Origin: Chloroflexales bacterium ZM16-3
GTDB lineage: Bacteria; Chloroflexota; Chloroflexia; Chloroflexales; Chloroflexaceae
Reading direction: 5' to 3'
DNA length: 64,000 nucleotides
Assembly: GCA_004138175.2 (NCBI GenBank)
Contig: RYFE02000021.1
Span: 1-64,000, forward strand
Both the position numbers and the translations under genes were made by a program. The notes under the pieces were generated by a model that saw nothing but the letters and a program-made list of their open reading frames with translations, was not told the origin of the DNA and did no database searches. Below are positions 26,853-34,256 of the stretch, in pieces (position 1 is the first letter of the stretch; every line of letters starts with the position of its first letter).

Positions 26853-27749
26853 ATGAAAACAAGCAAGCGTTTCACGATCCCAGGTCGGGCGCATGTGGTT
26901 GCGTGGGCGGGCGGCGCGCCCCATCTGTTGCTCGACTCGCCGGGCGCCCATGTCGAGCTGTCGCTACAGGGCGGCCATGTCCTCCGCTACGTCCGCGCGG
27001 GCGAGCCGCCCCTGCTCTGGGTGAGCCGAGCGGCGATCTACGCGCCGGGCAAGGCGGTGCGCGGCGGCGTGCCAGTCTGCTGGCCCTGGTTCGGCCCGCA
27101 CCCGACCGACCCGACGAAGCCGCAGCACGGGTTTGTGCGCACGGTGATGTGGGAGCTGCGCGAGACGGGCGCCGAGGGTGATCTGACATGGGCGCGCCTG
27201 GGGCTGCGCGACAGCGCTGCCACCCGCGCGCTCTGGCCCCACGCCTTCGACCTGGAGCTGGCGGTGCGGGTGGGCGACCGCCTGGAGATCGCCCTGACGG
27301 CACGCAATACTGGGAATGCGCCCTTCACCTGCGGCGGGGCGCTCCACAGCTACCTGGCCGTGGGCGATGTGGCGCAGATCGCTATCGATGGGCTGGACGG
27401 GGTGAGCTACCTCGACAAAGTGGGCGGCGGCGAGCACACGCAGGCTGGCCCAGTGACGATCAGCGGTGAGGTTGACCGGGTGTACCAGGACACCGCAAGC
27501 ACCTGCACCATCAGCGACCCGGCCCTGGGGCGGCGGGTGGTGGTAGAGAAGGCGGGCAGCCGCACCACCGTGATCTGGAACCCCGGCGTCGAGAAGGCGC
27601 GCGCACTAAAGGACTTTGCCGACGACGAGTACACCGGCATGGTCTGTGTGGAGGCAGTCAACGCGGGGGATGATACAGTTGAGCTCGCCCCGTGGGCGAG
27701 CCACACGCTACGGACGCTGATCACGGCATATACAGACGCAAATCAATAA
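26853..27749 (+). CDS. D-hexose-6-phosphate mutarotase-like (aldose 1-epimerase family)
   Basis: A 298-residue galactose-mutarotase-fold protein of the YeaD branch. Motifs: LSLQGGHVLRY, AVRGGVPVCWPWFGPHP, PQHGFVRTVMWEL (catalytic His region), GALHSYLAVGD, VVEKAGSRTTVIWNPG and a C-terminal CVEAVNAGDDTVELAPWASHTL with the catalytic Glu. It interconverts anomers of hexose 6-phosphates. AAAGGA lies upstream of ATG 26853; an earlier in-frame ATG at 26799 has no support from homology. The gap to the kinase gene holds a T6 run followed by a GCGGGG/CCCCGC stem. Confidence 0.87.
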   Translation: MKTSKRFTIPGRAHVVAWAGGAPHLLLDSPGAHVELSLQGGHVLRYVRAGEPPLLWVSRAAIYAPGKAVRGGVPVCWPWFGPHPTDPTKPQHGFVRTVMWELRETGAEGDLTWARLGLRDSAATRALWPHAFDLELAVRVGDRLEIALTARNTGNAPFTCGGALHSYLAVGDVAQIAIDGLDGVSYLDKVGGGEHTQAGPVTISGEVDRVYQDTASTCTISDPALGRRVVVEKAGSRTTVIWNPGVEKARALKDFADDEYTGMVCVEAVNAGDDTVELAPWASHTLRTLITAYTDANQ

Positions 27750-27768
27750 GGCGTCCCATGGCAAAACT

Positions 27769-28656
27769 ATGAATATTCCTGCGATCCAACACATCGATCT
27801 GTCCGTCGGACGGCTGGCCTACCGGAAAGGCGGCGATGGCCCGCCGCTGCTGCTGATCCACGGCTGGGGCGGCTCGTCGCGCCACTGGCTGGGCGCCTTT
27901 GCGACCCTGGCCGGGAGCCACACGATCTATGTGCTGGATATGCCCGGTTTCGGCGAGTCGCCGCCCGGGCATGGCGTCGGCGGGCTGCGCGGGATGACCG
28001 AGGCAGTGCTGGCCTTCATCGACGCGCTGAAGCTGGGGACGGTCAAGCTGGGCGGCCACTCGCTAGGCGGCGGCGTGGCGCTCATGGTCGCCGCGACCCG
28101 GCCAGACCTCGTCGATCAGCTGGCACTGGTGAGCTTTGGGCTGGCCAGCTCGCCCGAGGAGGAGGCCCGCTCCACCGCCATCGGCGTACATCTGAGCGTG
28201 ACGGCGGCGCTCTGGGCGCCATGGCTCATCCTCGCGCGGCCCTGGCTGGCCCTCTCGCGCCCCTGGCGCCAGCTGGCCTGGACGACACCGCCCCTGCCGA
28301 CGCTGCTTGCCGCGCCCCTGATCCATCGCCTGCCCGATGCCGCCGCCCTGGCCATAGGTGTCGCCGACCTGACGGCGATGGACGCTCTGGCCGCCATGGA
28401 GGGCGCGTCTAGCCAGGGGGATCCGCTGGTGAAGCAGGTGGCCTCCCTGGCGGCGATGCCGGCCCTGGTGCTCAGCGGGCGGCAGGACCGGATCTTCTCG
28501 CCGTCGAGCACAGCGACTCTGGCGAATGCGCTGCCCTACGCGCGCCTCACGATCATCGACGAGTGCGGCCACGTGCCCATGGCTGAGCAGCCGGAGATCT
28601 GCTACCAGGAGCTCACGGCGTTTTTTACGGGCAGCCTTGACAGGGCGGTGGGGTGA
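27769..28656 (+). CDS. alpha/beta hydrolase
   Basis: A 295-residue alpha/beta hydrolase with LLLIHGWGGSSRHWLGAF (oxyanion region), nucleophile elbow LGGHSLGGGVAL (Ser), an Asp in LVLSGRQDRIFSP and the catalytic His in IIDECGHVPMAEQPE. The cap region (about 130-225) is rich in Trp/Leu/Pro. The substrate is unknown; esterase or C-C hydrolase are possibilities. It follows the mutarotase gene by 19 bp. Confidence 0.82.
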   Translation: MNIPAIQHIDLSVGRLAYRKGGDGPPLLLIHGWGGSSRHWLGAFATLAGSHTIYVLDMPGFGESPPGHGVGGLRGMTEAVLAFIDALKLGTVKLGGHSLGGGVALMVAATRPDLVDQLALVSFGLASSPEEEARSTAIGVHLSVTAALWAPWLILARPWLALSRPWRQLAWTTPPLPTLLAAPLIHRLPDAAALAIGVADLTAMDALAAMEGASSQGDPLVKQVASLAAMPALVLSGRQDRIFSPSSTATLANALPYARLTIIDECGHVPMAEQPEICYQELTAFFTGSLDRAVG

Positions 28657-28669
28657 CAGACCGATAGCA

Positions 28670-29494
28670 TCACCCTGTCAGCTTGTCGCCTTGCTGGTAC
28701 CAGGCGCACACCCCGCGCAGCGGGCAGCCCTCGTCGCTGGCCAGGTAGCTCTCGCGGCCCGCCTGGGCGCTGTAGACCCGGCGGGCGGGCGGGCCGTCGC
28801 AGCGGGGCCGACTCAGGCAGTAGCGCACGCACGCCTCGTTGATCTGGGCGTGGAAGTCGGCGTAGATGGAGGTCAGGAGTCGGGATTCGGGAGTCGGTGT
28901 GGTCAGATCAGCCTCGATCACGAGGCGAACAGCCTCGTAGCTCGATTTTCGCCAGAACGACATCTGCTCCGGCCCCCGACTCCCGGCTCCTGACGCCTGA
29001 CTCCCAAGGCGATCAAACAGCCGCCGTGTGTACTCGTCTACCACAAACACCGGGTGGCCCCCCGCGTAGAGCATAATCACATCGCAGGTCTCGGGGCCGA
29101 TGCGGGGCAGGCCGAGCAGCTCGGCGCGCAGCTCGGGCGTGGGCATGGTGAGCATCGCCGCCGTGTCGCCCCCGTGCCGCGCGCAGATGTGGCGGGCGAT
29201 GGCGATCAGGCCGGCGGCCTTCTGGGTGTGGAAGGCGGCCGGGCGGATGAGCGCGGCCAGCTCCTCCGGCGCTGCGGCGGCCATGGCAGGGGGGGCGAGC
29301 CTGCTCGCGTCCAGCAGACGCCGCACCGCTGCCTCGACCGTCTCCCAGCGTGTCTGCTGGACGAGGACGGCGCCGACGATGATCTCGAAGTGCGCGTCCG
29401 CGCCGAAGAGCGGCCACCATGGGCTGTGCGCATCGGGGCCGTGAAGGGGGCCGAAGTGGGCGCGGAGGGTTTGGTAGAGATCGATCAGGCGCAT
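28670..29494 (-). CDS. endonuclease III-like DNA glycosylase (HhH-GPD) with repeat-encoded insertions
   Basis: A 274-residue HhH-GPD protein. Seen: GAVLVQQTRWETVEAAVRRL, helix-hairpin-helix LLGLPRIGPETCDVIMLYA and catalytic Asp153 in PVFVVDEYTRRLFDRLG. The Lys of bifunctional EndoIII (GVGRKTA) is replaced by Glu135, so a monofunctional glycosylase is expected. The Fe-S cysteines are C226-x5-C232 and C257-x5-C263, separated by 24 residues instead of two. Residues about 165-174 and 198-209 are encoded by GGGAGTC-type heptamer repeats. It overlaps the 3' end of the convergent hydrolase region closely but not its coding sequence. Confidence 0.82.
   Translation of the reverse strand: MRLIDLYQTLRAHFGPLHGPDAHSPWWPLFGADAHFEIIVGAVLVQQTRWETVEAAVRRLLDASRLAPPAMAAAAPEELAALIRPAAFHTQKAAGLIAIARHICARHGGDTAAMLTMPTPELRAELLGLPRIGPETCDVIMLYAGGHPVFVVDEYTRRLFDRLGSQASGAGSRGPEQMSFWRKSSYEAVRLVIEADLTTPTPESRLLTSIYADFHAQINEACVRYCLSRPRCDGPPARRVYSAQAGRESYLASDEGCPLRGVCAWYQQGDKLTG
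28872..29006. repeat. two heptamer-repeat blocks inside the EndoIII-like gene
   Basis: Block 1 at 28872-28899 (GTCAGGA, GTCGGGA, TTCGGGA, GTCGGTG) and block 2 at 28974-29006 (CCCCGAC, TCCCGGC, TCCTGAC, GCCTGAC, TCCCA) are the same repeat in opposite orientation. Between them about 75 bp encode conserved-looking glycosylase sequence. The pair could form a hairpin. Confidence 0.8.
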
Positions 29495-29502
29495 ACACAC
29501 AC

Positions 29503-29542
29503 GCGCAGGTAGGGCCGCAGCGCGCTGCGGCCCTACCTGCGC
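29503..29542. repeat. perfect 40-bp palindrome at the S2P gene end
   Basis: GCGCAGGTAGGGCCGCAGCG (29503-29522) is followed directly by its exact reverse complement (29523-29542). The core is the GTAGGGCCGCAGCG element seen at 40499. The right-hand CTA (29533-29535) is the TAG stop of the site-2 protease gene. Confidence 0.93.
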
Positions 29543-30690
29543 CCTCTCCGCGCCATCTGCACCTGCACGTACACGGCCACATCGCGGCGGTGCAGCAGGC
29601 CAACCAGGAGCGGGCCGTCGGTGACAGGGACGATCTCGTCGGGGCCAGCGTTGAGCAGGTAGAGCGCGTCGATCGCCGTGGCCTGCGGGCTCACGCTGCG
29701 TAGCTGGGCCAGCGGGGTCATCGCATCGCCCACAAGGCCGCTCGCCCACTCGGCCGTCGTGTGGTTGCGCAGGTTGCGCAGGGTCATCATGCCAAGCAGC
29801 ACATGGCTGGCCTCATCGTCCCCGCCCTGGGCCGTCACGGCGAAGCCCGTCTCCGACTGGCCGAGCACATAGCGGGCCACGAACAGGTCGAGCGTAAGGT
29901 CGGCAGCGACCGTGCGGCAGCGGCGCTGCATCAGGTCGGATACGTGGACATCGCGTAGCACCGTCTGGAGGAGCACCTGGCGGAAGCTGCCGTTGGCGGT
30001 GCGGTGGAGGAAGAAGCCGATCACGGCGGCCCAGAGGGCCAGCAGGGGCGAGCGGGCAGCTAGGCCGAGGGCCACGCCGCCCAGGCCGAGCAGCGTGCCG
30101 CAGAGTCGGCCGACATGGGCGGCTATGCGGGTGGCCGGCAGCATATCGTCGGCGAGGTACCAGAGGGTGGCCCGCAGCACACGCCCGCCGTCCATGGGGT
30201 AGCCGGGCAGCAGGTTGAACACGGCCATAATCGCGTTGGAGAGGGCCAGGTGTGCGGCCAGGGTGCCGAAGACCCCCAGGTCGGCGCGCTCCCCGAGCCA
30301 CCAGAGCATGCCGCCAGCGATAGCGATCAGCAGGCTGACGGCGGGGCCAGCTACCGCGATGGCGAACTCGGCCCCCGGCCCAGGCGACTCGGCGTCCACC
30401 TCGGCCATACCGCCGAAGGCGAACAGCGTGATGCTCTGCACCGGCACCATAAGCCTGATCGCCGTCAGCGCATGGCCCAGCTCATGGAGCAGGACAGAGA
30501 CGCCGATCAGCAGGGCCATCAGCACAGCAAGGGCCAGGTCTGTCCCGCAGATAGCCGCCCCGCCGCAGGCGTACTCGGCGTACACCGGCCGCAGCGAGGC
30601 CACCATCAACACAAAGATCCCCACCCAGCTCCAGTGGAGCCGGATGGGGATGGCGGCGATGCGGCCAAGTGTGATCGACCGTGAAAGCAT
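29533..30690 (-). CDS. site-2 protease family (M50) metalloprotease with CBS-like tail
   Basis: A 385-residue integral membrane protease. The active site HELGHAL (residues about 66-72) lies in a membrane helix, and the third zinc ligand is in NLLPGYPMDGGRVLRA. About six hydrophobic segments are visible (starting at SWVGIFVLMVASL and LALAVLMALLIGVSVLL). The C-terminal third (about 240-385) looks like a pair of CBS domains (VSDLMQRRCRTVAADLTL; GDAMTPLAQLRSVSPQATAI). This is the Rip-like S2P/CBS architecture, which cleaves membrane-bound substrates such as anti-sigma factors. ATG 30690 begins the conserved LSRSITLGRIAAIPIRLHWSW region. Confidence 0.9.
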   Translation of the reverse strand: MLSRSITLGRIAAIPIRLHWSWVGIFVLMVASLRPVYAEYACGGAAICGTDLALAVLMALLIGVSVLLHELGHALTAIRLMVPVQSITLFAFGGMAEVDAESPGPGAEFAIAVAGPAVSLLIAIAGGMLWWLGERADLGVFGTLAAHLALSNAIMAVFNLLPGYPMDGGRVLRATLWYLADDMLPATRIAAHVGRLCGTLLGLGGVALGLAARSPLLALWAAVIGFFLHRTANGSFRQVLLQTVLRDVHVSDLMQRRCRTVAADLTLDLFVARYVLGQSETGFAVTAQGGDDEASHVLLGMMTLRNLRNHTTAEWASGLVGDAMTPLAQLRSVSPQATAIDALYLLNAGPDEIVPVTDGPLLVGLLHRRDVAVYVQVQMARRGRR

Positions 30691-30705
30691 ATCGGTCCTA
30701 TGGGG

Positions 30706-30823
30706 CTTCCGAGGCGCTGCCCCGGAACTGCTTTTTGTTGGGGTTGGGCGGCTTCGCCGCCCAACCCCAACAAAAAAATATCGTGGGGGCGGCGAAGCCG
30801 CCCCCACACCCCCGCCAGGGGAG
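30706..30823. repeat. composite GGCGGC hairpin element
   Basis: From right to left on the minus strand: an ACCCCCGCCAGGGGAG tail (ends 30822), hairpin 2 (GTGGGGGCGGC 30783-30793 with its mirror 30797-30807, loop GAA), hairpin 1 (a 21-bp perfect stem, 30732-30752 with 30756-30776), and a weaker GGGGC...GCCCC stem near 30706. Hairpin 1 has its T-run 5' and its A-run 3' on either strand, opposite to an intrinsic terminator. Related composites occur at 37365, 55510 and 60836. Confidence 0.85.
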
Positions 30824-30824
30824 C

Positions 30825-32969
30825 CTACTTCGTCTCGGCGACGCCGGCGGCAGGCATGTAGAGCTGGCTGACGTACTCGGCCAGCATGCGCCGGAAGCTG
30901 AACTGCGGGGCGCAGGTGGCGATCGCCTCTTTACAGGTCTGCACCCAGGCCGTGGGCACGCCCGCCTCGGTGCGGCCGTCGTAGAAGCGCGGGACGATCT
31001 CATTCTCCAGGATCTGGTAGAGCGACTGAGTATCGTTCCAGTCCTGCTCGTCCAGGTTGGCGTACTCGCGCTCATCGCCGATCGCCCAGCCGTTCTTCCC
31101 GTTGAACGCCTCGGGCCACCAGCCGTCGAGGATCGAGCAGTTGGGCGCGCCGTTGAGGCTGGCCTTCATGCCGCTGGTGCCGCTGGCCTCGTGGGGGCGG
31201 CGCGGGTTATTCAGCCACACATCCACGCCCTGGGTGAGGGCGCGGCCCACCGCCATGTCATACTCCTCCAGGAAGATGATCCGCCCGGCCATGCCCGGCT
31301 GCTGGGCCAGCTGGTAGACGTGCTGGATGAAGTGCTTGCCCGGGTCGTCCTTGGGGTGGGCCTTGCCGGCGAAGATGATCTGGACCGGCTTGTCCGACCG
31401 GTTCAGGATGTTCTTCAGGCGCTCGAAATCCTTGAAGATCAGGGTGGCCCGCTTGTAGGTGGCGAAGCGGCGGGCGAAGCCGATCGTCAGGATGTCCTCC
31501 TCAAGCACCGGCCAGATCGGCGCCGGATTGCCGAGGTGGCGGTAGTGCTGGACGAGCCGCTGGCGCGCGAACGCGATCAGATCCTTCTTCAGCGCCTGGC
31601 GGGTGTTCCAGAGCACCTCGTCGGGGATCTGGTAGACCTTCTTCCAGGTCTTCGGGTCGTCCAGGTTATCCTCCCAGGTCTTCCCCAGGTACGAGGTGAA
31701 GAGCTGGCGGATGCTGGGGGCGAGCCAGGATGCCGTGTGGACGCCGTTGGTGATCGCGCCGATCGGCACCTCGTCCTGGCTCTTGCCGGGGTAGAGCCAC
31801 TGCCACATGCCACGGGCCACGTGGCCGTGGAGCTGGCTCACGCCGTTGTGGTAGTCCGAGAGGCGCAGGGCCAGCGCGGTCATCGCGAAGGTCGGCCCCC
31901 ATGACTGCTCCTGCTGGGCGATGGCCATGAACTCATCGCGGGTCAGGTTGAGCTGGGGCCAGTAGTTCCAGAAGAACTTCTCGATCATCGGCAGGGGGAA
32001 GGCGTCGTTCCCGGCGGGCACGGGCGTGTGCGTGGTGAAGACGCAGTGCTGCTTCACCTCGGCCATGGCATCCTCGAAGCTCATGCCCTCGACCACCAGC
32101 TCGCGGCAGAGCTCCAGCACCAGGAAGGCCGAGTGGCCCTCATTCATGTGCCAGACGCTGGGCTTATAGCCGAGGCGGCGCAGTGCGCGCACCCCGCCGA
32201 CGCCGAGCACCAGCTCCTGCGAGACGCGCAGCTCCTGGTCGCCGCCGTAGAGCCGTGCCGAGAGCTCGCGGTCGTGCGCGCTGTTCGGGTGGATGTCGGT
32301 GTCCATCAGCAGCAGCGAGACGCGCCCGACCTGGAACTTGTAGACCTTGGCGTAGATCGTGCGGCCGGGCAGCTCGACCTCGATCACCACCTCCTTGCCC
32401 TCGGGGTCGAGGGCGGGGATGGCGGGCACATCGGCGAAGTTGAGCTTGTTGTACTCGGCGAACTGCCAGCCGCTCTGGTCGAGGCGCTGGCGGAAGTAGC
32501 CCTGGGGGTAGATGAAGCCGACGGCCACGAAGGGCAGCGCCATGTCGCTGGCCTCCTTCACGTGGTCGCCGGAGAGGATGCCGAGGCCGCCGGAGTAGAT
32601 CGGCAGGGACTCGTGGATGCCGAACTCGGCGCTGAAGTAGGCGATCTGGGTGTCCTTCGCATCGGGGAAGTGCTTGCGAAACCAGGTCTTCTTCAGGCCC
32701 ATGTAGGCGTCAAAGCTCTTGAGCACCGCATCGTACTTCTGGAGGTAGGCCGGGTTGACGGCGAACTCCTCCAGCTTGCGCTGGCGCACATCGCGCAGAA
32801 CGTCCACAGGGTTGTGGTAGACCAGCTCCCACAGGTCGGGGTCAATCTCGCGGTAGAGGTCCTGGGCCTCGGGGTGCCATGCCCACCAGAGGTTGTAGGC
32901 CAGCTCACGCAGCCGCGCGATGCGATCGGGGATAGGGGTGAACAGAATCTCGCTCTCCAGCCGAACCAT
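30825..32969 (-). CDS. glgP: alpha-glucan phosphorylase
   Basis: A 714-residue phosphorylase of the shorter bacterial/archaeal alpha-glucan family. Seen: LAYNLWWAWHPEAQDLYREID at the N-terminus, YFSAEFGIHESLPIYSGGLGILSGDHVKEASD, SVWHMNEGHSAFLVLE, THTPVPAGND, and the PLP-site region EASGTSGMKASLNGAPNC followed by LDGWWPEAFNG. It releases glucose 1-phosphate from glycogen or maltodextrins, feeding glycolysis. GAGGAG precedes the ATG. It lies downstream of the Liv transporter genes on the same strand but is probably a separate unit. Confidence 0.93.
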   Translation of the reverse strand: MVRLESEILFTPIPDRIARLRELAYNLWWAWHPEAQDLYREIDPDLWELVYHNPVDVLRDVRQRKLEEFAVNPAYLQKYDAVLKSFDAYMGLKKTWFRKHFPDAKDTQIAYFSAEFGIHESLPIYSGGLGILSGDHVKEASDMALPFVAVGFIYPQGYFRQRLDQSGWQFAEYNKLNFADVPAIPALDPEGKEVVIEVELPGRTIYAKVYKFQVGRVSLLLMDTDIHPNSAHDRELSARLYGGDQELRVSQELVLGVGGVRALRRLGYKPSVWHMNEGHSAFLVLELCRELVVEGMSFEDAMAEVKQHCVFTTHTPVPAGNDAFPLPMIEKFFWNYWPQLNLTRDEFMAIAQQEQSWGPTFAMTALALRLSDYHNGVSQLHGHVARGMWQWLYPGKSQDEVPIGAITNGVHTASWLAPSIRQLFTSYLGKTWEDNLDDPKTWKKVYQIPDEVLWNTRQALKKDLIAFARQRLVQHYRHLGNPAPIWPVLEEDILTIGFARRFATYKRATLIFKDFERLKNILNRSDKPVQIIFAGKAHPKDDPGKHFIQHVYQLAQQPGMAGRIIFLEEYDMAVGRALTQGVDVWLNNPRRPHEASGTSGMKASLNGAPNCSILDGWWPEAFNGKNGWAIGDEREYANLDEQDWNDTQSLYQILENEIVPRFYDGRTEAGVPTAWVQTCKEAIATCAPQFSFRRMLAEYVSQLYMPAAGVAETK

Positions 32970-32981
32970 GTACGCTCCTCA

Positions 32982-33024
32982 ATTCAGATTGTAGATTGCA
33001 GATTGCAGACTACAATCTGCAATC
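32982..33024. repeat. GATTGCA heptamer repeat forming a hairpin
   Basis: Units of GATTGTA/GATTGCA in direct orientation (from about 32985) are followed at once by CAATCTGCAATC (33013-33024) in the opposite orientation, so the block can fold on itself. It lies just upstream of the glucan phosphorylase gene. Confidence 0.82.
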
Positions 33025-33088
33025 ACCCAGACGACTGCCTGCATTGTATGCGCTGTGGGCGTATCTGTCTATCTGGTTGTAGGGCGAA

Positions 33089-34129
33089 CTATCGCCGTGC
33101 GTCTGTGGCGGCCTGTCGGGCCTCGCCAAATCGCCTCCGCCAGAGCGACAGCAGGCTGCCGCCGCGCAGCCTCCAGGTGCCCACCAGGCCGTAGGGGAAG
33201 AACAGCACGATCAGGATGTAGACCACGCCGAAGATCAGCGGCCAGCGTGGGCCGAAGGCGGCGTTCAGCCAGTAGCCGAGCAGCTGCAGCACGCCCGCGC
33301 CCAGCATCGGCCCGACCAGCGAGCCCGCCCCGCCGATGATCGTCATCAGCAGCGCGTTGATCGTCGTGCCCACGCCCAGCATCGCGGTGTTGGCGTTCAG
33401 GTTCCAGATCGCGTTCATGCCCCCGGCCAGGGCCGCCATCACCCCCGAGATCGTGATCGCGATCAGTTTGTAGACGAAGGTGTTGTAGCCGAGCATGCGC
33501 GCCCTCGGCTCGTTCTCGCGGATGGCCACCATCACCGCGCCGGTGGGCGAGTTGACCACCCGGCGGGCCAGCAGGTACATGATCAGGGCGAAGCCCAGAG
33601 CCACAAAGTAAAAGCGCAGGCGCTGGTCGGTCGGGCTGAGCCACGCCGGGATGGGGATGCCCTGCAAGCCGTCCTCGGCCCCCGTCCACTCACGGAAGTC
33701 CGTCGCCTCGGCCAGGATGAAGAACATCTGCGCGAAGGCCAGCGTCACCATGGTCAGGTAGACCCCGCTGACCCGCAGCGAGAGCACGCCTACGATCAGG
33801 CTCTGGGCCACCGCCACAACCACGATCATCAGCGTGGCCTGCCAGAGCGGCCATCCGGCGTGCTTGAGCATAATGCCCAGCACGTAGGAGCCGGTGCCGA
33901 AGAACAGGGCGTGGCCGAAGGAGAGGATGCCGGTGTAGCCCATCAGCAGGTCGTAGCTCATGGCGTAGACGGCCAGGATGAAGACCTGGATGAGCATGCC
34001 CTGCCAGAACTTGGGCGCGCCCTCGCCCACCGGCTGGCCGGTGATCATGGCCATGGCGAAGGGGAACAGGCACAGGGCGGCCACCAGGGCGGCACCGGCC
34101 CATCCGGCGGGGGGGATACGGCGGATCAT
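33089..34129 (-). CDS. livM: branched-chain amino acid-type ABC transporter permease LivM
   Basis: A 346-residue permease with about nine hydrophobic segments. The family signature is clear: YDLLMGYTGILSFGHALFFGTGSYV near the N-terminus, SLRVSGVYLTMVTLAFAQMFF, AIRENEPRARMLGYNTFVYKL (the EAA-like cytoplasmic loop) and MLGVGTTINALLMTIIGGAGSLVGPMLGAG. It forms the translocation pore with LivH. In this window it is the last gene of the livKGFHM cassette. The substrate may be an organic acid rather than an amino acid, given the neighbouring CoA-ligase genes. Confidence 0.92.
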   Translation of the reverse strand: MIRRIPPAGWAGAALVAALCLFPFAMAMITGQPVGEGAPKFWQGMLIQVFILAVYAMSYDLLMGYTGILSFGHALFFGTGSYVLGIMLKHAGWPLWQATLMIVVVAVAQSLIVGVLSLRVSGVYLTMVTLAFAQMFFILAEATDFREWTGAEDGLQGIPIPAWLSPTDQRLRFYFVALGFALIMYLLARRVVNSPTGAVMVAIRENEPRARMLGYNTFVYKLIAITISGVMAALAGGMNAIWNLNANTAMLGVGTTINALLMTIIGGAGSLVGPMLGAGVLQLLGYWLNAAFGPRWPLIFGVVYILIVLFFPYGLVGTWRLRGGSLLSLWRRRFGEARQAATDARR

Positions 34130-34142
34130 AGAGGTACCTCTT

Positions 34143-34254
34143 GGCCCTCACCCCCCAGCCCCCTCTTCCGCACGCGGGAGAGGGGGAGCATTCCTCACCA
34201 GGAAAGGATATACTCCCCTCTCCCCTTGAGGGAGAGGGGCTGGGGGTGAGGGCC
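34143..34254. repeat. large inverted repeat between livH and livM
   Basis: The left arm (about 34143-34165, GGCCCTCACCCC...) pairs with the right arm (34233-34254, ...GGGGGTGAGGGCC) with one bulge. A smaller CCTCTCCC-TTGA-GGGAGAGG stem is nested near the right arm. A dispersed repeat rather than a terminator: no T-run follows. Confidence 0.8.
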
Positions 34255-34256
34255 GA

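Noticed and set aside
30732-30776. Long T-rich/A-rich hairpin as an intrinsic terminator
   Set aside because: The T-run is on the 5' side and the A-run on the 3' side on both strands, so no U-tract follows the stem in either direction.
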